NCBI RefSeq assembly: GCF_031954525.1
Contig: NZ_CP134867.1
Location: forward strand, 3,844,001 to 3,908,000
Length of the DNA: 64,000 nt
Direction: 5' to 3'
From: Dyella sp. BiH032
GTDB taxonomy: Bacteria; Pseudomonadota; Gammaproteobacteria; Xanthomonadales; Rhodanobacteraceae
In this document: positions 1 through 9,295 of the stretch, in pieces
Numbering within the stretch: the first letter of the stretch is position 1
Layout: each line of letters begins with the position of its first letter
Notes under the pieces: model-generated
Databases searched by the model: none
Told to the model about the DNA's origin: nothing
Seen by the model: the letters and a program-made list of their open reading frames with translations, nothing else
Program-made: the position numbers and the translations under genes

Positions 1-1281
1 GCCTTTGTAATGCGGATTGAGCACGATGCCCTCGCGGGCGTACACCAGGTCCGCGGCAAGCGCGAGGATCACGCCGCCGGCACCCGCATTGCCGCGCATC
101 AACGCAACCGTGCGCTTGTCATGCGTGAGCACGATTTCGCGCACTAGTGCATTCATCGCCAGGATGTTGCCCCAGGACGCCTCGGCTGGGTCGCGCGATG
201 CCTCGATCGCATTGAGGTCGATGCCGTTCGACCAGAAATCCTCGCCGCCGCACAGCACGAGAGTGCGGGTCGGACGCGCACGCGCATGACGGTAGGCAGC
301 CAGCAGCCGCTCGAGCGCCTCGGTGCCCATCGCGCCGTTGAGGAAGTCGAAATGCAGATAGCCATTATGACCGCGCTCGCGGTACCGGATCGGCTGCCAT
401 GTAGACCCCGAGGGGCGAGCATCCGCGGCCAAGGGAAGCTCGGGCACACCCATCAGACGGTCGGCCAGCACCTGCGCGGCTGGCAGCTTGATGTCGTAAC
501 GCGGGTCGTCGGCCGATAGCCCCTGGCGTCGGCGGAGATGGCTGATCCATATCGCGCCATCGGCACAGGCCACGCACACCGCGCCGTCGCGCTGCGCGAG
601 CAGCCGGCCAGGCTTGCCGCGCAACTTCGCTTCGGCATGTACGCCGTACAACCTCGCCTTGACGCCACCGAGCGACGCCAGCAGCCCCGGCGCGCTGTCG
701 GCGGAACGGATGTGGCGCAGCACCTGTTCGACAGGCCCGTCCCAATCGATCTGCCGATCGGACTGCCGGCACGGCGGCCGTTCGCGTCCGCGATGTGGGG
801 ACGGCTCGTCGAAGGGTGGACGCTGTCCGCGTTGATATCGCTCCAGCGCCTCGCGGATCGCCACCATCGCTGCGTCGGTGGTTTCCCGCCGATAGATCGC
901 GCTCTTGCTGGCCTCGCGCAGCGGGAATTCGCGATGCGCCAATACCGGCCCGCCGTCCAGCTCGTCGCGCGCTTCCAGCACGGTGACACCCCAGGCGGAT
1001 GCTCCCTCCAGGACCGCCCAGTCCAAGGCAGAAGGCCCGCGGTCTCCGGGAATGCCCGGGTGCACGATCAGGCACGTATAGCGTTGCCAGACGCTGGCGG
1101 GTATCGCCGATTTCAGCATCGGCGCGAGGATCAAGTCGGGTCGGAAGCGCTGCGCTGCGGCTTCCATCTGTGTACCGTCGGCGACTTCCGCGATGTCCAG
1201 GTGATGCCCCAGTTCCTCCAGCTCGACCTGTGCGCGCTGGGACAATCCATTGTGACGCGTAGACAGAAACAGGATCCGCAT
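1..1281 (-). CDS. hypX: Hydrogenase maturation factor HypX/HoxX (5' part, cut by window edge)
   Basis: The reverse strand is open without a stop from the ATG at 1281 to the window edge (427 codons; the family is about 540-600 residues). The N-terminal part is formyltransferase-like, with HPGIPGDRGPSALDWA typical of N10-formyl-tetrahydrofolate enzymes. The part after about residue 270 is enoyl-CoA-hydratase-like, with FWSNGIDLNAIE and the oxyanion region RGNAGAGGVILALAAD, ending in REGIVLNPHYKG. HypX is known to turn formyl-THF into CO via formyl-CoA, supplying the CO ligand of the [NiFe]-hydrogenase active site under air. The remainder, and presumably hyp/hydrogenase genes, should lie to the left. 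The order formyltransferase then crotonase is diagnostic; a plain methionyl-tRNA formyltransferase is excluded. Confidence 0.9.
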   Translation of the reverse strand, partial: MRILFLSTRHNGLSQRAQVELEELGHHLDIAEVADGTQMEAAAQRFRPDLILAPMLKSAIPASVWQRYTCLIVHPGIPGDRGPSALDWAVLEGASAWGVTVLEARDELDGGPVLAHREFPLREASKSAIYRRETTDAAMVAIREALERYQRGQRPPFDEPSPHRGRERPPCRQSDRQIDWDGPVEQVLRHIRSADSAPGLLASLGGVKARLYGVHAEAKLRGKPGRLLAQRDGAVCVACADGAIWISHLRRRQGLSADDPRYDIKLPAAQVLADRLMGVPELPLAADARPSGSTWQPIRYRERGHNGYLHFDFLNGAMGTEALERLLAAYRHARARPTRTLVLCGGEDFWSNGIDLNAIEASRDPAEASWGNILAMNALVREIVLTHDKRTVALMRGNAGAGGVILALAADLVYAREGIVLNPHYKG

Positions 1282-1466
1282 GGCCCTCTCTCCTTGAGTG
1301 CGCTGCCTCGCACATGAGCGGCGATGCTGCCAGCGGCCGATGGCCACTTTCATTGATGCACCGCACAGCTTCGAGAGAAGGGCTACGGCAAGAGAACACG
1401 CCGCTTCGCTCTTCACCATCCATCGACACGCGCAGTGATTCCGCGATGGTGTCGTAACCAGAGCCG

Positions 1467-2846
1467 CTACCGGCAGGCGTCGATCGCCTGCGCGAGCCGT
1501 TCCACGCCGATCACTTCCAGTTCCCCTACCTTGCCCTTCTTCGGCGCATTCGCTTTCGGAACGATCGCGCGCTGGAAGCCATGGTGCGCCGCCTCCTTCA
1601 GGCGTTCCTCGCCGTTGGGCACGGGACGAATCTCGCCGGACAGGCCCACCTCGCCAAAGGCGATGGTCTTTTCCGGCAGGGGACGATCGCGCAGGCTCGA
1701 CAGCACCGCCAGCAAGACCGGCAAGTCCGCGGCCGTCTCCTGGACGCGGATGCCGCCCACCACGTTGACGAAGACGTCCTGGTCGTAGGCCGCAACGCCG
1801 CCGTGCCGATGCAGCACGGCCAGCAGCATCGCCAGGCGGTTCTGCTCCAACCCCAGGGCCACGCGCCGGGGATTGCCAAGCGAGGATTGATCCACCAGTG
1901 CCTGCACTTCCACCAGCAAAGGCCGCGTGCCTTCGCGCGTGACCATCACCGCGCTGCCCGACGTGGGCTCGGCGTGCGCGGAGAGAAAGATGGCGGAGGG
2001 ATTGGGCACTTCGCGCAGCCCCTTCTCCGACATAGCGAATACGCCCAGCTCGTTCACCGCGCCGAAGCGGTTCTTGAAGGCGCGCAGCACCCGGAAGCGG
2101 CTGCCTGACTCGCCTTCGAAGTACAGCACTGCGTCCACCATGTGCTCGAGCACGCGCGGGCCAGCGATGCCGCCCTCCTTCGTCACGTGGCCGACGAGGA
2201 ATACCGAGGTACCGGTCTCCTTCGCGAAACGCGTGAGCTTGGCGGCGGATTCGCGCACCTGGCTCACCGACCCCGGTGCGGCGGCGAGCAGCTCGGTCCA
2301 GATGGTTTGGATCGAGTCGATCACCAGCACGCGCGGGCGGGCGGACACGGCCTGCTCGAGAATCCGCTCGATGCAGGTTTCGGCCAGCGCGTGCAACGGA
2401 CCCAGCGGCAGATCGAGGCGCTGCGCGCGGGCTGCTACCTGGGCGAGCGATTCCTCACCGGTGACGTAGACGCTGGCGAGCTGCTCGCCCAGCTTGCCAA
2501 GCATCTGCAACAGCAACGTGGATTTGCCGATACCGGGATCGCCGCCGATCAGTACCACCGAACCGTCGACCAGGCCACCGCCCAGTACGCGGTCGAGTTC
2601 ACCGATACCAGTGAGCGTGCGCGACTCCGCCGTCAGCGCCACCGACGTGAGCGGCGTGACTCTGGGCGCACCCGCGGCGGCGCCGGCATAGCCCGCGCTG
2701 CGGGCGGCACCGGCGGACTTCACCGCCGGCTGCACCACGAATTCGCTGAGCGTGTTCCACGCGCCGCATTCGATGCATTGCCCCTGCCACTTGGAGTGCT
2801 CCGCCCCGCAATCGGCGCATACGTAAGCGGTCTTGGCCTTGGCCAT
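1467..2846 (-). CDS. radA: DNA repair protein RadA
   Basis: 459 residues, the usual RadA length. It has an N-terminal C4 zinc finger (Cys10, 13, 24, 27 in CADCGAEHSKWQGQC), a RecA-like ATPase with Walker A GGDPGIGKST at about residues 101-110, the RadA-specific KNRFG motif near the middle, and a C-terminal Lon-like domain. RadA is a hexameric branch-migration helicase that processes recombination intermediates alongside RecA. The ATG at 2846 is followed at once by the zinc finger, so the start is secure. It lies 77 bp downstream of alr on the same strand. Confidence 0.97.
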   Translation of the reverse strand: MAKAKTAYVCADCGAEHSKWQGQCIECGAWNTLSEFVVQPAVKSAGAARSAGYAGAAAGAPRVTPLTSVALTAESRTLTGIGELDRVLGGGLVDGSVVLIGGDPGIGKSTLLLQMLGKLGEQLASVYVTGEESLAQVAARAQRLDLPLGPLHALAETCIERILEQAVSARPRVLVIDSIQTIWTELLAAAPGSVSQVRESAAKLTRFAKETGTSVFLVGHVTKEGGIAGPRVLEHMVDAVLYFEGESGSRFRVLRAFKNRFGAVNELGVFAMSEKGLREVPNPSAIFLSAHAEPTSGSAVMVTREGTRPLLVEVQALVDQSSLGNPRRVALGLEQNRLAMLLAVLHRHGGVAAYDQDVFVNVVGGIRVQETAADLPVLLAVLSSLRDRPLPEKTIAFGEVGLSGEIRPVPNGEERLKEAAHHGFQRAIVPKANAPKKGKVGELEVIGVERLAQAIDACR

Positions 2847-2923
2847 GAATATCGGTTCCCGGAAACGCGAAAAGGCGAGCTTAGCCCGCCTTCATCGCAA
2901 ATCGCGAGACGGCCAGAGCGCGC

Positions 2924-4012
2924 TCAGCTGTCGTCTTCCACGAACAGGACGCGTCGGGTCATGCCACAGGTCAGGTCGTAAGAGATGGTGCCGGCCTGGG
3001 CAGCGATATGCTCGACCGGCAGGCCCGGCCCCCACAGCGTCACCTGATCGCCCACTTTGGCCTGCGGAGCTTCCCGCAAATCCAGGGTGATCAGGTCCAT
3101 GGACACGCGTCCGATCAGCGGCACGCAACGCTCGCCGACCAGCACCGGCGTGCCGCAGGCCGCGCTGCGCGGATAACCGTCGCCGTAGCCTACGGCGGCC
3201 ACGCCGACCGGCATGTCTTCGGGGCAGGCCCAGGTGCCGTTGTAGCCGATGCGTTCGCCACGACGAATCCGATTGATCGCGATCAATCGGGTAGTCAGGG
3301 TCATCGCTGGGCGAAAACCGAAGTCCGCGCCGGTCTTCCCCGCCACCACCGACAAGCCGTACAGCAACCCTCCGGTACGGACCCAATCGCCACGCGCCTC
3401 GGGCCAGCCCAGGACGCCGGCGGAATTGGACAGCGCCCGCGGGCCTTTCAGCCCCGCGACCGCCTCGTTGAAACGGCGAATCTGCGCGGACGTTTCCTCG
3501 CCCTCGAAGACCTCCGATTCGGAGAAATGGGTCAGCAGCCCGACTTCCGGATCGATCCCGGGCATGGACGCCAGCCGCGCATGAATGTCGGCGACTTGCT
3601 CGGGCGGAAAACCCAGCCGGTGCATGCCCGTGTCCACCTTCAGCCACACGCGCAGGGGACCGCGCGACGCAGAGGCTTCGCTCAGCCAGGCCAATTGCGA
3701 TTCATGGTGGATCGCCGCGTCCAGCCGCAAGCGCTGCATTTCCGCAATATCGCTCGCCCGATCGGGGCCCGACAGCACGACGATGCGCTGCCGATGTCCC
3801 TGGGCTCGCAGGCGCAAGCCATCGCCCTGCGCAGCCACCGCGAACGCATCCGCAGCGCCATCCAGCGCACGCGCCACGCGCTCCAGCCCATGGCCGTAGG
3901 CATCGGCCTTGACCACGGCCATGACTTTGGCTGGAGCAGCCATGGCTTTGATGCGGGCCAGGTTATGGCGGAGTGCGCCGAGATGGATGGTGGCGACGGT
4001 GGTACGGCTCAT
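2924..4012 (-). CDS. alr: Alanine racemase
   Basis: PLP enzyme interconverting L- and D-alanine for peptidoglycan. The PLP-lysine motif AVVKADAYGHG is at about Lys35 and the catalytic tyrosine region is RRGERIGYNGTW. The C-terminal beta domain has RVSMDLITLDLREAP. The frame could open at a TTG at 4048, but the ATG at 4012 has AAGGA 5-9 bases upstream and gives MSRTTVATIHLGALRHN, the normal family start (362 residues), so I use it. It sits between dnaB and radA; dnaB-alr adjacency is common in gammaproteobacteria. Confidence 0.96.
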   Translation of the reverse strand: MSRTTVATIHLGALRHNLARIKAMAAPAKVMAVVKADAYGHGLERVARALDGAADAFAVAAQGDGLRLRAQGHRQRIVVLSGPDRASDIAEMQRLRLDAAIHHESQLAWLSEASASRGPLRVWLKVDTGMHRLGFPPEQVADIHARLASMPGIDPEVGLLTHFSESEVFEGEETSAQIRRFNEAVAGLKGPRALSNSAGVLGWPEARGDWVRTGGLLYGLSVVAGKTGADFGFRPAMTLTTRLIAINRIRRGERIGYNGTWACPEDMPVGVAAVGYGDGYPRSAACGTPVLVGERCVPLIGRVSMDLITLDLREAPQAKVGDQVTLWGPGLPVEHIAAQAGTISYDLTCGMTRRVLFVEDDS

Positions 4013-4356
4013 GATTCCTTGGCGCGCCGCGGTTCGCGACGGCTTCAACGAGGAAAGGGAGGACGCCGCCGGGGGCGGGCCGGAAGGGCCGGAACGGCTG
4101 CGGCAAGCTTAGCATCCGTGCCGATCCCAGGCCGATGCATGCTAGTCCGGCGCGACGCCGGGCGTATGGAGCCATCCGGGCCCCCGCGGGGAAATTCCCG
4201 GGCATGGCCGGGTACGGCCGGCGGCTTGCCTGGCCGGTTTGGCTGCAGCATCCAGGACGCGCCGCAGTACCAGCGGCTTATCGGGCATCCAGGTTCGCGC
4301 GCGCCCGCAAAGAACGAAGGCGCGGGATCACCGCGCCCTCTTCATCCGTGCACCGG
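4013..4356. other. Intergenic region between alr and dnaB, no gene seen
   Basis: About 340 bases without a supported gene. The sequence is GC-rich with scattered GGCCGG and CCCGGG tracts. The open frames crossing it are continuations of antisense shadows of alr and dnaB. It must hold the alr promoter and the dnaB 3' end, but I could not place a clear -35/-10 pair or a hairpin with a T-run. Confidence 0.5.
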
Positions 4357-5751
4357 TTACTCGAACGCGCCGACAAACGAATCCGGCGCATAGTTCTCGA
4401 ACTTGGTGTAGTGCCCAAGGAAAGTGAGCTTCACCGTATCGGTGGGGCCATTACGCTGCTTGCCGATGATGATCTCGGCCAGGCCTTTGTCCGGCGATTC
4501 CTTGTTGTAGTACTCGTCGCGGTAGATGAACATGATCACGTCCGCGTCCTGCTCGATAGCGCCGGACTCGCGGAGGTCGGACATCATCGGCCGCTTGTCG
4601 GCACGCTGTTCCAGCGAACGGTTGAGCTGTGACAGCGCGATCACCGGACAGTTGAGTTCCTTCGCCAGGCCCTTGAGCGAGCGCGAGATCTCGGAAATCT
4701 CCGTGGCGCGGTTTTCCTTCATGCCCGGCACCTGCATCAGCTGCAGGTAGTCGATCACGATCAACCCCAGGCCGCCATGCTCGCGGTGCAGGCGGCGCGA
4801 GCGCGAGCGCATTTCCACCGGCGAGAGGCCAGGCGTGTCGTCGATGAAGATCTTCGCGTCGGAGAGCAACGCGATGGCATTGGTGACGCGCGGCCAATCC
4901 TCCTCGGCGAGGTCGCCATTGCGCAGATGCTGCGCGTGGATGCGACCGACCGAGGAGATCATACGGAACGCCAGCTGCGACGCCGACATTTCCATCGAGA
5001 AGATCGCCACCGCCTTCTTGCCGCGCAACGCGGCAGCCTCGGCGATGTTCACCGAGAACGCGGTCTTGCCCATGGACGGACGCGCCGCCACGATGATCAG
5101 GTCGGAAGGCTGCAGGCCCGACGTGAGTTCGTCCAGGTCGGTAAAGCCGGTGGAGATGCCGGTCAGCTGACCGCGGTTTTCATAGCGCTCGGACAGGATG
5201 CGGAAGGCATCCTTCACTGCCTCGCGCATCGACACGGTGTCCTTCTTGCCGCGCGCGCCCGACTCGGCGATCTTGAACACGCGTTGCTCGGCGCTTTCCA
5301 GCACCTCGTGCACGCTCTTGCCTTCCGGGCGATAGCCGTCCTCGGTGATTTCCGTGCCCGCGTCGATCAGCTGCCGTAGGATCGACTTCTCGCGCACGAT
5401 GTCCGCATAGGCACCGATGTTGGCCGCGCTGGGCGTCGCATTGGCCAGTTCCACCAGATAGGTCGCGCCGCCCACCAGCTCCGCCAGACCATTGGCTTCG
5501 AACCAGTCGCCCAGGGTGACCGCATCGCACGGCATGCCCTTGTTGGCCAGCTCCGTAATGGCACGCCAGATCAGGCGATGGTCTTTGCGATAGAAGTCCC
5601 GCTCGCCGAGCCGGTCGGCCACCTTGTCCAGCGAATCGGGCGAAAGCATCAGGCCGCCCAGCACGGCCTGCTCGGCCTCGATGGAGTGCGGGGGTACGCG
5701 CAGCGCCTCGATGGAGGTGTTGCCGTGCTTTCGATCTGGGACAAAGGACAT
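4357..5751 (-). CDS. dnaB: Replicative DNA helicase DnaB
   Basis: Hexameric 5'-3' helicase of the replication fork. The N-terminal domain has PPHSIEAEQAVLGGLML. The RecA-like domain has Walker A AARPSMGKTAF, the Walker B region LIVIDYLQLM and the conserved ALSQLNRSLEQRADKRP. No intein is present. An in-frame ATG exists at 5823, but the ATG at 5751 has GGAGA about 6-10 bases upstream and gives 464 residues, the normal DnaB size, so it is chosen. Upstream lie DnaA-box-like repeats (5842-5871), which could link dnaB expression to DnaA; that is inference. Confidence 0.97.
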   Translation of the reverse strand: MSFVPDRKHGNTSIEALRVPPHSIEAEQAVLGGLMLSPDSLDKVADRLGERDFYRKDHRLIWRAITELANKGMPCDAVTLGDWFEANGLAELVGGATYLVELANATPSAANIGAYADIVREKSILRQLIDAGTEITEDGYRPEGKSVHEVLESAEQRVFKIAESGARGKKDTVSMREAVKDAFRILSERYENRGQLTGISTGFTDLDELTSGLQPSDLIIVAARPSMGKTAFSVNIAEAAALRGKKAVAIFSMEMSASQLAFRMISSVGRIHAQHLRNGDLAEEDWPRVTNAIALLSDAKIFIDDTPGLSPVEMRSRSRRLHREHGGLGLIVIDYLQLMQVPGMKENRATEISEISRSLKGLAKELNCPVIALSQLNRSLEQRADKRPMMSDLRESGAIEQDADVIMFIYRDEYYNKESPDKGLAEIIIGKQRNGPTDTVKLTFLGHYTKFENYAPDSFVGAFE

Positions 5752-5841
5752 CGAGTCTCCTCGCGAAGGCGAGTCCGACCAGCGCGGATCGTCAGCGTCA
5801 GAGGATACGCGGCGTTTTCTCATGCGGCGAGACCATAACTC

Positions 5842-5871
5842 TGTGGATAAGTTGTGGATACCGGTGGATAA
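5842..5871. promoter_or_regulatory. Three phased DnaA-box-like sites upstream of dnaB
   Basis: TGTGGATAA (5842-5850) is an exact reverse complement of the DnaA consensus TTATCCACA. It is followed by TGTGGATAC (5853-5861) and GGTGGATAA (5863-5871). All three face the same way with start-to-start spacing of 11 and 10 bases, about one helical turn. They end about 90 bases upstream of the chosen dnaB start. DnaA binds such 9-mers at oriC and at autoregulated promoters. Whether it binds here is inferred. Confidence 0.6.
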
Positions 5872-5929
5872 AACCTCCGGCGAGGCACTGCCCGGCCGGC
5901 ACCACCGGGCAAGGCGACGAGCCCCAAAA

Positions 5930-5957
5930 CAAACGGGCGCCCGGAGGCGCCCGTTTG
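5930..5957 (-). terminator. Rho-independent terminator after rplI
   Basis: Perfect inverted repeat: CAAACGGGCGCC pairs with GGCGCCCGTTTG around a 4-base loop. Read on the minus strand it lies about 25 bases past the rplI stop and is followed by TTTT. It closes the rpsF-rpsR-rplI transcript and separates it from dnaB. Confidence 0.85.
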
Positions 5958-5981
5958 ATGCGACACAGGCGGGAGATCGGC

Positions 5982-6431
5982 TTACTTCTCGCCGACCACC
6001 GTCACCTTGACCGTCGACTGCACGTCGGCGTGCAGCGCGATGACCACTTCGAACTCACCGGTGGCGCGGATCGGGCCTTCGCCCTGGATCACTTCGTTCT
6101 TATGGACGTCGTGGCCGGCAGCCTGCAGGGCTTCGGAGATCTCGCGCGGGCCGACCGAGCCGTACAGCTTGCCCTCGGGGCTGGCGTTGACGGTGATGGT
6201 CACGGCCACGTCGGCCAGCTTGGCCTGGCGAGCCTGCGCGTCGGCCAGCTGCTTGTTGGCCTTGGCTTCGTACTCGGCGCGGCGCTTCTCGAAGCCTTCG
6301 AGGTTGGCGGCGGTGGCCGGCACGGCCTTGCCCTGCGGCAGCAGGTAGTTACGGCCGTAGCCCGGCTTCACCTTGACCTTGTCGCCCAGGTTGCCGAGGC
6401 CGCGGACTTTCTCGAGGAGGATCAGATCCAT
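5982..6431 (-). CDS. rplI: 50S ribosomal protein L9
   Basis: 149 residues, as in E. coli. It begins [19 protein letters not shown], followed by the L9 signature [16 protein letters not shown], the long connecting helix and a C-terminal globular domain. It binds 23S rRNA at the base of the L1 stalk. It is the last gene of rpsF-rpsR-rplI; priB, which separates rpsF and rpsR in enterics, is absent here. Confidence 0.98.
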   Translation of the reverse strand: MDLILLEKVRGLGNLGDKVKVKPGYGRNYLLPQGKAVPATAANLEGFEKRRAEYEAKANKQLADAQARQAKLADVAVTITVNASPEGKLYGSVGPREISEALQAAGHDVHKNEVIQGEGPIRATGEFEVVIALHADVQSTVKVTVVGEK

Positions 6432-6504
6432 GGTTTATTCCTTTTCGTTAGCGCCGGAGAGTGGCCCGGCGCAGCCGTGGACGGTTGTCCGAAGAGTTGA
6501 GGAA

Positions 6505-6529
6505 GCCGCCCGGCGCGAGGCCGGGCGGC
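6505..6529 (-). other. Strong hairpin between rpsR and rplI
   Basis: GCCGCCCGGC and GCCGGGCGGC form a perfect 10-bp stem with a GCGAG loop, starting just past the rpsR stop. No T-run follows on the minus strand, so it is more likely an RNA-processing or stability element, or a weak attenuator, than a full terminator. Confidence 0.5.
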
Positions 6530-6535
6530 GGTCCA

Positions 6536-6766
6536 TCAGACGTCGTGGTTGTCGGTGTACGGCAGCAGCGCCAGGAAGCGCGCACGCTTCACCGCGGTGG
6601 CCAGCTGGCGCTGGTAGCGCGCCTTGGTGCCGGTGATGCGGCTCGGCACGATCTTGCCGTTCTCGGTGATGTACTGGCGCAGCGTGTTGAGATCCTTGTA
6701 GTCGATCTCCTTCACGTTTTCGGCCGTGAAGCGGCAGAACTTGCGGCGGCGGAAGAACTTGGACAT
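6536..6766 (-). CDS. rpsR: 30S ribosomal protein S18
   Basis: 76 residues, the normal S18 length. It contains [22 protein letters not shown] and ends with the basic tail [16 protein letters not shown]18 binds the 30S platform as a heterodimer with S6, encoded immediately upstream with 16 bases between the genes. The ATG at 6766 has AGGAGCACTAA just upstream. Confidence 0.98.
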   Translation of the reverse strand: MSKFFRRRKFCRFTAENVKEIDYKDLNTLRQYITENGKIVPSRITGTKARYQRQLATAVKRARFLALLPYTDNHDV

Positions 6767-6782
6767 GGCTTAGTGCTCCTGA

Positions 6783-7214
6783 TCAGTCGTCGCTGTCGCG
6801 GTCGTTGTCGTTACGAGCGCCGCGGCGGTCGTCACCTTCGCTGTCGCTGTCGTCATCGCGGCGACGCGAGGACTTGGCGTCATCCTTCTCCTTGGACTTC
6901 AGGATGAAGGACGGCTCGGTGTCGGCGGCATCGCGCTTGATCACCAGGTGGCGCAGCACGGCGTCGTTGAAGCGGAAGCCCGACTCCAGCTCGTTCAGCG
7001 CGCTCTGGCCGACTTCGATGTTCAGCAGCACGTAGTGCGCCTTGGCCAGGTTGACGATCGGGTAGGCCAGCTGGCGGCGGCCCCAGTCCTCGAGACGGTG
7101 GATCTTGCCGCCGTCGGCTTCGATCAGCGCCTTGTAGCGCTCGATCATGGCCGGGACCTGCTCGCTCTGGTCAGGGTGGACCAGGAACACAACTTCGTAA
7201 TGACGCAGGGTCAT
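6783..7214 (-). CDS. rpsF: 30S ribosomal protein S6
   Basis: 143 residues starting [20 protein letters not shown]. The core has [13 protein letters not shown] and [10 protein letters not shown]. The C-terminal tail of about 40 residues is very rich in Asp, Arg and Ser and ends in an acidic run; S6 tails of this kind are glutamylated in some enterobacteria by RimK, but no modification can be read from sequence. The frame extends upstream to 7283, but the ATG at 7214 matches the family start and has GGAG upstream. The leader from 7215 to about 7330 is GC-rich and foldable. Confidence 0.97.
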   Translation of the reverse strand: MTLRHYEVVFLVHPDQSEQVPAMIERYKALIEADGGKIHRLEDWGRRQLAYPIVNLAKAHYVLLNIEVGQSALNELESGFRFNDAVLRHLVIKRDAADTEPSFILKSKEKDDAKSSRRRDDDSDSEGDDRRGARNDNDRDSDD

Positions 7215-7405
7215 TGAGGGGTAACTCCTTGTGGATGCGGCCTTTTCGGGCCTGGCAGCCTCCCGCGGAAGGCGATGAGGCAAGGGTCCGCCCGGGCCTT
7301 TTTCGCCAGGACAGAAGCGGAATTCTAAACGGTTACAGGGATTTACCGCAAGCAGTCAGCTGCCGCGGATCGGCCGCTGGAGACAGGGCCGGCAGGCGCG
7401 CGCCC

Positions 7406-7732
7406 TCAGGAGACGGTGAAGCTCTCCCCACAACCGCACTCGCCGGTGGCGTTGGGGTTGTGGAACACGAAGCTGGCGTTGAGGCCCTGGCGCTGGAAGT
7501 CGATCACCGTGCCGTCGACCAGCGGCAGGCTCTTGGCGTCCACGATCAGCCGCACGCCGTCGAGGTCCAGCGTCTGGTCGTCCGCCGTCACCGTCTCGGC
7601 CAGGTCCACGACGTACGAGAAACCCGAACAGCCGGTACGCCTCACCCCGAAACGCACGCCGGCAGCGCCGGGCGTAGTGGTCAGGAAGTGGCGCATGCGT
7701 TCGCTGGCGGCAGGAGTGATGCTGATGCTCAT
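7406..7732 (-). CDS. iscA: A-type iron-sulfur carrier IscA
   Basis: 108 residues. Cys35 (RRTGCSGFSY), Cys99 and Cys101 (ECGCGESF) sit at the same positions as in E. coli IscA, and the run KSLPLVDGTVIDFQRQGLN is IscA-like. Proteins of this family carry Fe-S clusters to apo-targets. It is a stand-alone gene with no isc or suf genes nearby, divergent from asnS. ErpA is the alternative, but the length and cysteine positions favour IscA. The ATG at 7732 is chosen over an upstream extension to 7840 that has no family support. Confidence 0.85.
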   Translation of the reverse strand: MSISITPAASERMRHFLTTTPGAAGVRFGVRRTGCSGFSYVVDLAETVTADDQTLDLDGVRLIVDAKSLPLVDGTVIDFQRQGLNASFVFHNPNATGECGCGESFTVS

Positions 7733-7886
7733 GAGATGGCGGTCGGTGCGGCGAAATGACGATCGGAACGTCGCGGTTCGGACGAAGCCTACATTATGAT
7801 GCAGGTTTGCCCCGAGCGCCGCGGCGCACAGGGGTTTCACCCGATCATACGTGCCAGATGCGGCACTTCAGCAGGAGTTTCAATCC

Positions 7887-9287
7887 ATGGCGGTGGTCAG
7901 TGTCAAACAGGCCCTCTCCGGCAAGCTCGAAGCCGGCAGCAAGGTGACGGTCCAGGGCTGGGTGCGCACCCGGCGCGATTCCAAGGCCGGCCTGTCCTTC
8001 GTCAACGTCACGGACGGCTCCTGCTTCGACCCCATCCAGGCGGTGGTTCCGGCCACCCTGGCCAACTACGAGACCGAGGTGAAGCACCTGACCGCCGGTG
8101 CCGGCCTGGTCGTCGAAGGCACCCTGGTGCCTTCCCAGGGCAAGGGCCAAGCGTTCGAGCTGCAAGCGGAGCGGGTCGAGGTCACCGGCTTCGTCGACGA
8201 CCCGGAAACCTATCCGATCCAGCCCAAGCAGCATTCGATGGAATTCCTGCGCGAGGTCGCCCACCTGCGACCGCGCACCAACCTGTTCGGCGCAGTCACC
8301 CGCGTGCGCCACACGATGATGACGGCGATCCATCGCCATCTCACCGAACAGGGCTTCTTCTGGATCAACACGCCGATCATCACCACCTCGGACGCCGAGG
8401 GCGCCGGCGACATGTTCCGCCTGTCCACGCTGGACCTGGCGAACCTCCCCCGCACCGACGACGGCAAGATCGATTTCCGCAAGGACTTCTTCGGGCGCGA
8501 GGCCTTCCTCACTGTCTCCGGCCAGCTCAACGTCGAGGCGTACGCGCTGGCGATGAGCAAGGTCTACACCTTCGGCCCGACGTTCCGCGCCGAGAACTCC
8601 AACACTCCGCGCCATCTCGCCGAGTTCTGGATGGTGGAACCGGAAATCGCCTTCGCCGACCTGTCCGCCGACGCCGACTGCGCCGAGGCCTTCCTCAAGG
8701 CAATCTTCAAGGCCGTGCTGGACGAACGCGCGGACGACATGGCCTTCTTCGCCGAGCGCGTGCTGCCTGAAGCGGTGTCGCGCCTGGAGACCTTCATCGC
8801 CCAGCCGTTCGAGCGCATCGATTACACCGACGCGATCGACATCCTCAAGAAGTCCGGCCAGAAGTTCGAGTTCCCCGTGGCCTGGGGCGTGGACCTGCAG
8901 ACCGAGCACGAGCGCTACCTGGCCGAGAAGCACATCGGCCGGCCGGTGGTCGTGATGAACTACCCGGAACAAATCAAGGCGTTCTACATGCGCCTGAACG
9001 ACGACGAGAAGACCGTCGCCGCCATGGACGTGCTCGCCCCGGGCATCGGCGAAATCATTGGCGGCAGCCAGCGCGAGGAACGCCTGGACTATCTCGACCG
9101 CCGCATGGCCAAGTTCGGTCTCGATACGAGCACCTACGGCTGGTACCGTGACCTGCGCCGCTATGGCAGCGTGCCGCATGCCGGTTTCGGCCTGGGCTTC
9201 GAGCGCCTGCTGGTTTACGTTTGCGGCCTCTCCAACATCCGCGACGCCATCCCGTACCCCCGCGCCGCGGGCACTGCCGAGTTCTGA
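7887..9287 (+). CDS. asnS: Asparaginyl-tRNA synthetase
   Basis: 466 residues, equal to the E. coli enzyme. It has the N-terminal OB-fold anticodon-binding domain ([20 protein letters not shown]) and a class IIb catalytic domain with motif 2 [18 protein letters not shown] and motif 3 [16 protein letters not shown]. It charges tRNA-Asn with Asn. The ATG at 7887 follows GCAGGAG with 9-10 bases spacing. The downstream lipoprotein gene starts 8 bases after its stop, so the two are probably cotranscribed. Confidence 0.98.
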   Translation: MAVVSVKQALSGKLEAGSKVTVQGWVRTRRDSKAGLSFVNVTDGSCFDPIQAVVPATLANYETEVKHLTAGAGLVVEGTLVPSQGKGQAFELQAERVEVTGFVDDPETYPIQPKQHSMEFLREVAHLRPRTNLFGAVTRVRHTMMTAIHRHLTEQGFFWINTPIITTSDAEGAGDMFRLSTLDLANLPRTDDGKIDFRKDFFGREAFLTVSGQLNVEAYALAMSKVYTFGPTFRAENSNTPRHLAEFWMVEPEIAFADLSADADCAEAFLKAIFKAVLDERADDMAFFAERVLPEAVSRLETFIAQPFERIDYTDAIDILKKSGQKFEFPVAWGVDLQTEHERYLAEKHIGRPVVVMNYPEQIKAFYMRLNDDEKTVAAMDVLAPGIGEIIGGSQREERLDYLDRRMAKFGLDTSTYGWYRDLRRYGSVPHAGFGLGFERLLVYVCGLSNIRDAIPYPRAAGTAEF

Positions 9288-9295
9288 TATCGACG

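Noticed and set aside
4013..4048. Longer alr starting at the TTG at 4048
   Set aside because: The ATG at 4012 has a good ribosome-binding site and matches the family N-terminus.
3008..4393. Open frame of 461 codons opposite alr
   Set aside because: Runs through alr and the intergenic region with Arg/Gln-rich low-information sequence.
7311..7336. GTAACC on the minus strand in the rpsF leader, a possible SigF promoter
   Set aside because: No CGAA at 15-17 bases; the matching position reads CTGT.
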